Below are positions 1 through 4,844 of a stretch of DNA of 6,680 nucleotides, piece by piece (within the stretch, counting starts at the first letter, position 1; each line of letters starts with the position of its first letter). The stretch comes from Propionibacteriaceae bacterium. Lineage in GTDB: Bacteria; Actinomycetota; Actinomycetes; Propionibacteriales; Propionibacteriaceae. The notes under the pieces are model-generated. The model searched no databases and was not told the origin of the DNA. It worked only from the letters and a program-made list of their open reading frames with translations. The stretch spans positions 1-6,680 of the forward strand of contig JAIRKB010000064.1 of the NCBI GenBank assembly GCA_031260385.1. The letters run 5' to 3'. Both the position numbers and the translations under genes were made by a program.

Positions 1-317
1 CTTACCCGTACTTCGCGACGAGTGTAACAAATACCACCACGTCTCTTGATTTCGGTAGCGACTATGGTTGGGGCCCCCGAACGATCTATGTCGTTCAAAC
101 AAACGCCCCAGGAACTTACAACAGCGGTTGGACAATCAGCAGCAACGCCAACTGTGTAAAAGCCCGCATCGCTTCGTACCCAACTCAATGGAGCGGTAAA
201 ACCGCCTATGAGGTGACAATCGAGATGAACAATCCGTCATTGCTTGACAAGAATATGACCGTCACCGTGAACACCGGAACCGGTTATGCCACCCTGAACA
301 TTAACTATCGTTTCTAG
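1..317 (+). CDS. C-terminal fragment of an unrecognised, probably secreted beta-rich protein
   Basis: This open frame enters from the left edge (first whole codon at position 3) and stops at TAG 315-317, giving 104 residues. I do not recognise the family. The composition is rich in Thr, Asn, Ser, Tyr and Gly with few charged residues. It shows alternating polar and hydrophobic strands (for example RTIYVVQT, YEVTIEM, MTVTVNTGTG) and ends in NINYRF, which fits an extracellular or surface beta-sandwich domain. One cysteine is visible and there is no transmembrane segment in this part. The start, any signal peptide and the upstream domains lie outside the window. It converges on the toxin gene with only 19 nt between the stop codons, and no clear terminator is visible in that gap. 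The frame is supported by its uninterrupted length and protein-like composition; a secreted location is inference. Confidence 0.6.
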   Translation, partial: YPYFATSVTNTTTSLDFGSDYGWGPRTIYVVQTNAPGTYNSGWTISSNANCVKARIASYPTQWSGKTAYEVTIEMNNPSLLDKNMTVTVNTGTGYATLNINYRF

Positions 318-336
318 GCAACCCCAGCCAACGGAC

Positions 337-726
337 TCATGAAATCCGGTCTTCAGTAGACGCTACATACCGGGCGATCCGTGGGGAGTCTTCGCGGTCT
401 TTATCATTCTTTGCGTACAGTTCGATGAATACTGTGAGATCTTTTGCCTTTAGGAAAACGAAAACCAGTCGCAGCTTTCCTTGGGCGCCGCCCGAGGAAC
501 AGTCCAGTCGCATTTTGACGACCTCATAGTGCTCAGTTTGCGCCAGCTTTGTTGCCTTCTTGCCATCGAAGAAGCTCTTTTGGATCGTGTCTCGGTCTTG
601 AACCGGAGATGCGTAAAGCATGGCGATAACTCGCTTCGCTCGTTCTAGATCATCTTTGAGAGTGCGCCATTTCTTGGAGAAGGCCTTGAACTCTCTGTCG
701 AACTGGGGGCAACTACTAAAGTTCAT
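337..726 (-). CDS. RelE/ParE-like toxin, partner of the Panacea antitoxin
   Basis: This encodes a 129-residue, basic and soluble protein. The N-terminal part (residues 8-35) is a charged helical region with Phe and Leu repeats, FDREFKAF followed by RTLKDDLERA, as in RelE/ParE toxins. The C-terminal part has the expected beta strands: KLRLVFVF at 84-91 and TVFIELYAKNDKDRED at 98-113. The aliphatic strand running into YAKNDK is a familiar feature of the RelE/HigB superfamily. RelE-type members cut mRNA at the ribosome and ParE-type members poison gyrase; I cannot tell which applies here. The ATG at 726 is chosen because it overlaps the antitoxin end by 11 nt and has GGAG (734-737) spaced 7 nt upstream. 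A longer frame to 807 would start inside the antitoxin with an unrelated N-terminus. Toxin function is inferred from fold-like motifs plus the neighbour. Confidence 0.75.
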   Translation of the reverse strand: MNFSSCPQFDREFKAFSKKWRTLKDDLERAKRVIAMLYASPVQDRDTIQKSFFDGKKATKLAQTEHYEVVKMRLDCSSGGAQGKLRLVFVFLKAKDLTVFIELYAKNDKDREDSPRIARYVASTEDRIS

Positions 727-1504
727 CTTCCGGCTCCGTGACAGCGGTGGGAGCAGAACGGTAGAAGACCAGTTGGTAGTCGACTGGCTTCCCGGTCTCG
801 GTGGCAAGCCAAGGAGTATCGAGATGGGCGAAAGCTGAGAGCTGCGTTGCCGTCTTGTCGCTCAACCGATCGATCTCCCAGTTGATGTGCTCAAGCTCCA
901 CCGCACTCAGATGGGTGAGGGTTATCTCGCCAAGCGTCCTCAAAGGCAGATATTTCTTTTGATCGTACGAGAAATACTTCGTTGTTACGATCTCGATATC
1001 TTGGTTGTCCTTCATGCCCGCGATTACCGATTGGAAGGACGCCTGTTGCGGCACTGGCCCATGTTCGAGCTTTACATAAGTCAACCCAGTAATCGAGCGA
1101 CCGAACTTTTCGTAGAAGTCAAAATCGATGAAATAGAGCAGTTTGTAAAGCACAGTTTCGCCAACATTGGCTTTTGCGCTGATCTTGTTAGTGATGTAGA
1201 GGAGCACTTCACGAAGCTTCGCTGGATGAATCTCAGGGCTGAGGTCTCGGGGCAAGATAGTGGGGTCCCCACCAAAAACCACTGGTGCGGTCTTCTGAGA
1301 GCTAACCGAAAGCACGCCGGTGGCTAGTTCATCGAGCGTGACATTGTAGAGCTTCGTCAATCCTTGAAGTTCCTTGAGCTTAGGCTCTCGCCCATCCTCA
1401 AGCGTTGCATAGGTAGCACGAGCCATTCCGAGTTTGGTGGCCGTCTGCTGTTGTGAGGCCTTCACGGATTCGCGTAATTGTTTGATCAGTTCACTTGTCG
1501 TCAT
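716..1504 (-). CDS. panA: HTH-Panacea (SocA/DUF4065) domain antitoxin
   Basis: This is a 262-residue protein with two domains. Residues 4-60 form an XRE-type helix-turn-helix (LIKQLRESVKASQQQTATKLGMARATYATLEDG, then a KLKELQGLTKLYNV helix) that should bind its own promoter. Residues about 96-240 are a Panacea domain, seen as LYKLLYFIDFDFYEKFG (119-135), LEHGPVP (146-152) and HLDTPWLATETGKPVDY (227-243). Panacea domains neutralise many unrelated toxins by direct binding; SocA is a related member. The segment 61-95 is a linker rich in Ser, Pro and Thr. The antitoxin gene precedes and overlaps the toxin gene by 11 nt, so the two are probably translationally coupled. ATG 1504 is preferred over upstream ATGs (1555, 1528) because of an ideal Shine-Dalgarno and because those starts lie upstream of or at the predicted promoter. 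A 60-nt sample (1081-1140) has 25 G/C, against 43 in an argG sample (2401-2460), which suggests transfer. Confidence 0.88.
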   Translation of the reverse strand: MTTSELIKQLRESVKASQQQTATKLGMARATYATLEDGREPKLKELQGLTKLYNVTLDELATGVLSVSSQKTAPVVFGGDPTILPRDLSPEIHPAKLREVLLYITNKISAKANVGETVLYKLLYFIDFDFYEKFGRSITGLTYVKLEHGPVPQQASFQSVIAGMKDNQDIEIVTTKYFSYDQKKYLPLRTLGEITLTHLSAVELEHINWEIDRLSDKTATQLSAFAHLDTPWLATETGKPVDYQLVFYRSAPTAVTEPEDEL

Positions 1505-1510
1505 CTCAGA

Positions 1511-1518
1511 ACCTCCTC
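1511..1518 (-). promoter_or_regulatory. Strong ribosome binding site that fixes the antitoxin start
   Basis: On the minus strand GAGGAGGT is followed by 6 nt and then ATG at 1504. It matches the 3' end of 16S rRNA almost perfectly and decides the start over two upstream in-frame ATGs. A strong site here, compared with the plain GGAG in front of the toxin, fits the usual excess of antitoxin over toxin. Confidence 0.8.
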
Positions 1519-1519
1519 G

Positions 1520-1585
1520 TAACGACATTCTACTCTGCTCCAGAATTCTAGGCAACGATTTTCCAGTTTTCTGTCGTTAGACGAC
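1520..1585. promoter_or_regulatory. Candidate autoregulatory operator pair around the antitoxin promoter
   Basis: TAACGACA (1520-1527) and TGTCGTTA (1572-1579) are exact reverse complements, one at the predicted start site and one upstream of the -35 box. The distal copy is also part of a local palindrome, GTCGT-TAG-ACGAC (1573-1585). A further partial copy, AACGAT, lies at 1554-1559 on the -35 box. The centres of the two 8-mers are 52 bp apart, about five helical turns. This is the layout expected if the antitoxin's HTH dimer binds two sites to repress its own promoter. The repeats are seen directly; the binding is inferred. Confidence 0.45.
1527..1555 (-). promoter_or_regulatory. Promoter of the toxin-antitoxin operon
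   Basis: Minus-strand TTGCCT (1555-1550) and TAGAAT (1532-1527) are separated by exactly 17 nt, a good match to the housekeeping sigma consensus. Transcription should begin near 1520, which leaves a very short leader that carries the ribosome binding site. The promoter is divergent from the argG promoter. Confidence 0.7.
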
Positions 1586-1645
1586 CACGCCGCCAGGTGT
1601 GCCCGCTGACGCCGTGAATCCGCCATATATGCGTGCACTGTCCAC

Positions 1646-1651
1646 TAGACT
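1646..1651 (+). promoter_or_regulatory. -10 box of a leaderless argG transcript
   Basis: TAGACT fits the actinobacterial TANNNT -10 motif and ends 7 nt before the GTG at 1659, so transcription would start at or next to the start codon. No Shine-Dalgarno precedes that GTG, and no convincing -35 hexamer is seen. A direct repeat ACTGTCC (1637-1643 and 1649-1655, 12-nt period) overlaps the box, and the palindrome CATATATG (1624-1631) sits near -30. Either could be a regulator site. Confidence 0.55.
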
Positions 1652-1658
1652 GTCCCCC

Positions 1659-3020
1659 GTGTCAAAAGTGCTTTTTGAATTGCCCAAGGGTGTGAAGGTT
1701 GGTTTGGCCTTCTCCGGCGGGCTTGATACCTCGGTAGCCGTAGCGTGGATGCGTGAGCGGGGGGCGATCCCTTGCACCTATACCGCCGACATTGGGCAAT
1801 ACGATGAGCCCGATGTTGGATCCGTACCAGCCCGTGCCCAGACGTACGGGGCCGAGATTGCTCGCTTAGTTGACTGTACGGAAGCCCTGGTGGCTGAAGG
1901 GATGATCGCCTTGCAGTGTGGCGCCTTTCACATTCGCGCGGCCGGGCGGTATTACTACAACACCACCCCGCTCGGTCGGGCGGTGACCGGCACCATGCTG
2001 GTGCGGGCGATGGCGGCCGATGACTGTCACATCTGGGGTGATGGCTCGACCTACAAGGGCAATGACATTGAGCGTTTCTACCGTTACGGCTTGCTCGCCA
2101 ACCCAAACCTGCGCATCTACAAGCCCTGGCTGGACCAGCGTTTCGTTGATGAGTTGGGCGGACGGGCCGAGATGAGCGCCTGGCTGACGGCGCGCGGACT
2201 ACCGTACCGTGACTCTAAGGAGAAGGCCTACTCCACTGACGCCAATATTCTTGGCGCCACCCACGAAGCCAAAGACCTGGAGCAACTAGATGCCTCGATT
2301 GAGATCGTTGATCCGATTATGGGGGTCCGGTTCTGGGACGAGACGATCGCCATTCCAGCCGAGGAGGTCACCCTCGGGTTTGTCAACGGCTGGCCGGTAA
2401 CGATCAACGGCGAGACCTTCCCCAGCCGGGTGGCGCTGCTGCGGGCCGCCAACGAGATCGGCGGACGCCACGGGCTTGGCATGTCCGACCAGATCGAGAA
2501 TCGGATCATTGAAGCGAAGTCGCGGGGGATCTATGAGGCCCCCGGCATGGCTCTGCTCTACATCGGCTACGAGCGCTTGCTCAACGCCATCCATAACGAG
2601 GACACGATCGCTAGCTACCATAATGAGGGGCGCCAACTCGGGCGACTGCTCTACGAGGGGCGCTGGTTTGACCCGCAATCGCTGAGGATTCGCGAGTCCC
2701 TCTCCCGGTGGGTGTCCTCCGGAATCACCGGTGAGGTGCGGTTGAAACTGCGGCGCGGCGAGGATTACTCGATCCTCGACACGACCGGCCCGGGCCTGTC
2801 GTACCATCCAGAAAAGCTCTCCATGGAACGGGTTGAGGACGCCGCCTTTGGCCCGGTCGACCGGATCGGCCAGTTAACGATGCGCAACCTCGACATTGCT
2901 GATACGAGGCGCCGTCTGGAACAATACGCCGAGCTTGGTCTGGTCGGTGGACGGATCGGTCAACTGGTCGGCACGACCGACGCCACCAAGCAACTGGAAG
3001 GCAGTGATGAAAACCTTTGA
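1659..3020 (+). CDS. argG: Argininosuccinate synthase, long (E. coli-like) type
   Basis: This enzyme joins citrulline and aspartate using ATP (giving AMP and PPi) to make argininosuccinate, the penultimate step of arginine synthesis, in the cytoplasm. It is 453 residues from the chosen GTG, close to the E. coli protein (447). The ATP-pyrophosphatase loop AFSGGLDTS is at residues 17-25. The signature GDGSTYKGNDIERFYRYGLL spans about 127-146, and MGVRFWDE (221-228), GGRHGLGMSDQIENRI (268-283) and GRWFD (334-338) follow as in E. coli ArgG. GTG 1659 is chosen because the protein then aligns with known N-termini and because a -10 box ends 7 nt upstream; in-frame starts at 1599 and 1629 add unrelated residues and lack a ribosome binding site. 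The last 14 nt overlap hisE, and no argH is seen nearby. The gene is divergent from the toxin-antitoxin operon. Confidence 0.96.
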   Translation: MSKVLFELPKGVKVGLAFSGGLDTSVAVAWMRERGAIPCTYTADIGQYDEPDVGSVPARAQTYGAEIARLVDCTEALVAEGMIALQCGAFHIRAAGRYYYNTTPLGRAVTGTMLVRAMAADDCHIWGDGSTYKGNDIERFYRYGLLANPNLRIYKPWLDQRFVDELGGRAEMSAWLTARGLPYRDSKEKAYSTDANILGATHEAKDLEQLDASIEIVDPIMGVRFWDETIAIPAEEVTLGFVNGWPVTINGETFPSRVALLRAANEIGGRHGLGMSDQIENRIIEAKSRGIYEAPGMALLYIGYERLLNAIHNEDTIASYHNEGRQLGRLLYEGRWFDPQSLRIRESLSRWVSSGITGEVRLKLRRGEDYSILDTTGPGLSYHPEKLSMERVEDAAFGPVDRIGQLTMRNLDIADTRRRLEQYAELGLVGGRIGQLVGTTDATKQLEGSDENL

Positions 3021-3270
3021 GGAATTGTTTGCCGAGTTGAGCGCCAAAGCCACCAGCGGCGCGGCGGGCTCCCGTACCGTCGCTGAACTCGAAGCCGGAA
3101 TCCACACCATCGGCAAGAAACTAGTCGAGGAAGCCGCCGAAGCCTGGATGGCCGCCGAATACGAGACCGATGAGCGCACCGCAGAGGAACTCTCCCAACT
3201 GCTTTACCACGCCCAAGTCATGATGCTCGCCCGCGGCCTAACCCTCGAAGACCTCTACCGCCACCTCTAG
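3007..3270 (+). CDS. hisE: Phosphoribosyl-ATP pyrophosphohydrolase
   Basis: HisE hydrolyses phosphoribosyl-ATP to phosphoribosyl-AMP and pyrophosphate, the second step of histidine synthesis. The 87-residue protein is the usual size for a stand-alone HisE. It shows KTFEELFAEL at the N-terminus and the MazG-type metal-binding helices KKLVEEAAEAWMAAE (37-51) and AEELSQLLYHAQVMM (59-73), followed by LTLEDLYRHL at the end. The pattern is very close to what I recall of mycobacterial HisE. ATG 3007 is chosen because GGAAGG (2996-3001) lies 5 nt upstream; the longer open frame from 2896 is argG sequence read out of frame. The start lies inside the end of argG (14-nt overlap), so translation is probably coupled to argG. 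hisG, the step-one enzyme, follows. Confidence 0.94.
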   Translation: MKTFEELFAELSAKATSGAAGSRTVAELEAGIHTIGKKLVEEAAEAWMAAEYETDERTAEELSQLLYHAQVMMLARGLTLEDLYRHL

Positions 3271-3343
3271 GGAACAACCCTGTTGACTGCCCGGCACAAG
3301 GCCAAGGCGACCCGCTTTTAGCGATATCCAATCTTCGACCTGA

Positions 3344-3349
3344 TAGGTT
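3344..3349 (+). promoter_or_regulatory. -10 box of a leaderless hisG transcript
   Basis: TAGGTT fits TANNNT and ends exactly 7 nt before GTG 3357, the same geometry as at argG. There is no ribosome binding site in front of that GTG and no clear -35 hexamer. This suggests hisG has its own start site in the 86-nt gap after hisE, in addition to any read-through. Confidence 0.55.
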
Positions 3350-3356
3350 GGTTCCC

Positions 3357-4211
3357 GTGACGAATCTGCTTAAGATCGCGGTCCCTAATAAGGGCGCGCT
3401 GGCTGAGGACGCCTCGGCGATGCTGCGGGCGGCCGGTTACCGGCAACGCTGGGACCTCAAGGATCTGGTTCAAATCGATGACCTGAACGCGATCGAGTTT
3501 TACTACCTGCGGCCGCGGGATATCGCGATCTATGTCGGTGAGGGGACGCTCGATCTCGGGATTACGGGGCGGGATATGCTGCTCGATTCCTCGGCGGAGG
3601 CCGAGGAGGTCCTGGGCTTGGGCTTCGGGACTACGCGCTTTCGGCTGGCCCGACCGGTCGGGTCCTCGATTGCGACCGAGGATTTGAGGGGGGTACGGAT
3701 TGCGACCTCCTATCCTGGTCTGCTCGCCCACTTTCTCGACTCCAAGAAGATCTCGGCGCGAATCATTGCCCTTGATGGGGCCGTCGAATCGGCGATCCGC
3801 CTCGGCGTCGCCGATGTGATCGCCGATGTCGTCGAGACCGGCTCCACCTTGCGTCAGGCCGGGCTAGAGATCTTCGGTGAGGTTCTAGCCGAGTCCGAAG
3901 CGATCCTGGTCAAGCGGGCCAACTGTGAGGAGTGTCCGGGGGTTGAACAAATCGTCCGCCGTCTGACTGGTGTGATCGTCGCCCGCGACTACGTTCTGGT
4001 CGACTTCGATGTGCCAGAGACCTGCCTAGAAGCCACCTCGGCTCTAGCCCCCGGCCTCGAAGGCCCCACCGTCTCCCCCCTAGCCCGCGCCGGTTGGTGT
4101 GCCGTACGTACCCTCGTCCCAAGAAAAGGCCACCAGCCCCTAATGGACGCCCTCTGGGACGCCGGTGCCAGAGCCATCCTAGTCACCGACGTCTCCACCG
4201 CCCGCCTCTAG
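3357..4211 (+). CDS. hisG: ATP phosphoribosyltransferase, long form with regulatory domain
   Basis: HisG condenses PRPP and ATP to phosphoribosyl-ATP, the committed step of histidine synthesis, and is normally feedback-inhibited by histidine. The 284 residues match the long, HisZ-independent form. The N-terminus LLKIAVPNKGALAEDA (4-19) is diagnostic. The PRPP-binding segment is VESAIRLGVADVIADVVETGSTLRQAGL at 143-170 (the core DVVETGSTL is near 157-165). A C-terminal ACT-like regulatory domain covers about 208-284 (from YVLVDFDVP, through PGLEGPTVSPL and VPRKGHQPLMDALWDAGARAILVTDV). GTG 3357 is preferred to TTG 3348 because it gives the standard N-terminus and sits 7 nt after a -10 box. The domain order is complete with no frameshift. 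A palindrome 12 nt after the stop probably ends the transcript. Confidence 0.96.
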   Translation: MTNLLKIAVPNKGALAEDASAMLRAAGYRQRWDLKDLVQIDDLNAIEFYYLRPRDIAIYVGEGTLDLGITGRDMLLDSSAEAEEVLGLGFGTTRFRLARPVGSSIATEDLRGVRIATSYPGLLAHFLDSKKISARIIALDGAVESAIRLGVADVIADVVETGSTLRQAGLEIFGEVLAESEAILVKRANCEECPGVEQIVRRLTGVIVARDYVLVDFDVPETCLEATSALAPGLEGPTVSPLARAGWCAVRTLVPRKGHQPLMDALWDAGARAILVTDVSTARL

Positions 4212-4222
4212 GCCGATATATC

Positions 4223-4288
4223 CCCGCGAGTGTCGACTTACGCTACACCTCCCCCTCGCGAAATGTGCCATAACTCGACAGTCGCGGG
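4223..4288 (+). terminator. Imperfect 66-nt palindrome, probable hisG terminator
   Basis: CCCGCGA (4223-4229) pairs with TCGCGGG (4282-4288) and TGTCGA (4231-4236) with TCGACA (4275-4280), separated by a single G-G mismatch. Pairing continues inward through TTA/TAA (4238-4240 with 4271-4273) and CA-rich contacts. An alternative hairpin CGCGAG (4225-4230) with CTCGCG (4255-4260) competes for the same 5' arm. No long U-run follows, as in the U-poor terminators of high-GC bacteria. A regulatory role before the tRNA operon is possible but less likely. Confidence 0.5.
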
Positions 4289-4302
4289 TCTGGGGGGTGG
4301 GT

Positions 4303-4332
4303 TTGTGCCTGGGGCCCATCATTGTGTATCGT
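4303..4332 (+). promoter_or_regulatory. Weak candidate promoter for the tRNA array
   Basis: TTGTGC (4303-4308) and TATCGT (4327-4332) are 18 nt apart and would place the start about 15 nt before tRNA-Gly. An alternative -10, CATAAT (4342-4347), is a better hexamer but would start transcription at the mature tRNA end and has no good -35. A stable-RNA promoter is expected here, but the exact boxes are uncertain. Confidence 0.3.
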
Positions 4333-4353
4333 AAGCTCTTGCATAATTACATT

Positions 4354-4426
4354 GCGGACGTGGCTCAGCTGGTAGAGCATCACCTTGCCAAGGTGAGGGT
4401 CGCGGGTTCGAATCCCGTCGTCCGCT
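4354..4426 (+). tRNA. tRNA-Gly (anticodon GCC)
   Basis: This is a full cloverleaf of 73 nt. The acceptor GCGGACG pairs with CGTCCGC, the D stem is GCTC/GAGC, the anticodon stem is TCACC/GGTGA with loop TTGCCAA (GCC at 4387-4389), and the T arm is GCGGG-TTCGAAT-CCCGT. The discriminator is T and CCA is not encoded. It is the first gene of a four-tRNA array. Confidence 0.97.
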
Positions 4427-4457
4427 CGGAGCGTCTCGAACTTCGAAAGCTCTAATC

Positions 4458-4528
4458 GGTGGAGTGGCCGAGAGGCGAGGCAACGGCCTGCAAAGCCGCG
4501 TACACGGGTTCGAATCCCGTCTCCGCCT
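4458..4528 (+). tRNA. tRNA-Cys (anticodon GCA)
   Basis: This is a cloverleaf of 71 nt. The acceptor GGTGGAG pairs with CTCCGCC (one T-G wobble), and a short D stem GCC/GGC follows. The anticodon loop CTGCAAA carries GCA at 4490-4492, and the T arm is ACGGG-TTCGAAT-CCCGT. The discriminator is T and CCA is not encoded. It lies 31 nt after tRNA-Gly, so the two are probably co-transcribed. Confidence 0.96.
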
Positions 4529-4548
4529 CGACAACTAAATACCCTTTT

Positions 4549-4620
4549 GGGCGGCTGGCGCAGCGGTAGCGCGCTTCCCTGACACGGAAGAGGTCACTGG
4601 TTCGATCCCAGTGTCGCCCA
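4549..4620 (+). tRNA. tRNA-Val (anticodon GAC)
   Basis: This is a 72-nt cloverleaf. The acceptor GGGCGGC pairs with GTCGCCC (one wobble), the D arm is GCGC-AGCGGTA-GCGC, the anticodon stem is CTTCC/GGAAG with loop CTGACAC (GAC at 4581-4583), and the T arm is ACTGG-TTCGATC-CCAGT. The discriminator is A and there is no encoded CCA. It lies 20 nt after tRNA-Cys. Confidence 0.96.
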
Positions 4621-4636
4621 CGAAGTACCCAGCAAG

Positions 4637-4708
4637 GGGCGTATGGCGCAGCGGTAGCGCGCTTCGTTCACACCGAAGAGGTCACTGGTTCGATCCCAGT
4701 TACGCCCA
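4637..4708 (+). tRNA. tRNA-Val (anticodon CAC)
   Basis: This is a 72-nt cloverleaf. The acceptor GGGCGTA pairs with TACGCCC, the anticodon stem is CTTCG/CGAAG with loop TTCACAC (CAC at 4669-4671). The D and T arms are identical to the preceding tRNA-Val. The discriminator is A and there is no encoded CCA. It follows the GAC gene by 16 nt and is the last tRNA of the array. Confidence 0.96.
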
Positions 4709-4768
4709 CACGATTGAGCGAGTGGTCGCAAGCTTGCTTGTGAGCCACGAGCGATTGAGTGTGGACGA

Positions 4769-4790
4769 ACTGGTTCGACTAAGAACCAGT
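4769..4790. repeat. 7-bp stem-loop downstream of the tRNA array
   Basis: ACTGGTT (4769-4775) and AACCAGT (4784-4790) are perfect inverted repeats around an 8-nt loop. The left arm plus the following CGA (ACTGGTTCGA) is identical to the T arm of both valine tRNAs, so it may be a tRNA remnant. No U-run follows. A role in transcript ending or processing is possible but not shown. Confidence 0.4.
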
Positions 4791-4814
4791 GAGGACCACC
4801 GAATATCAAGCCGA

Positions 4815-4832
4815 GAGGGGGACGGCCCCCTC
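4815..4832 (+). terminator. GC-rich hairpin, candidate terminator of the tRNA array
   Basis: GAGGGGG (4815-4821) pairs perfectly with CCCCCTC (4826-4832) around the tetraloop ACGG. It is very stable and lies about 107 nt past the last tRNA. The sequence that follows is C-rich, not T-rich, so it would be a U-less terminator of the kind proposed for actinobacteria. Confidence 0.45.
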
Positions 4833-4844
4833 GCCCCCCGCGCT

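Noticed and set aside
620..838. Plus-strand open frame opposite the toxin and the antitoxin end
   Set aside because: It is the antisense shadow of two well-supported genes and has no recognisable domain.
887..1327. 146-codon plus-strand open frame opposite the antitoxin
   Set aside because: The minus-strand frame has clear HTH and Panacea motifs; this frame has none.
1599..1658. Extended N-terminus of ArgG
   Set aside because: The added residues do not match the family, there is no ribosome binding site, and the argG -10 box lies inside this stretch.
2286..2807. Long minus-strand open frame inside argG
   Set aside because: Antisense shadow in GC-rich coding DNA; argG is conserved throughout.
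3269..3281. AGGG/CCCT mini-hairpin after hisE as a terminator
   Set aside because: Only four base pairs and no U-run; too weak to call.
3283..3288. TTGACT as a -35 box for hisG
   Set aside because: No -10 hexamer lies at 16-18 nt; the TAGGTT box close to the GTG fits better without it.
4319..4534. Minus-strand open frame over tRNA-Gly and tRNA-Cys
   Set aside because: It reads antisense through two tRNA genes; peptides such as RRDSNPRPSP are the familiar false translation of tRNA genes.
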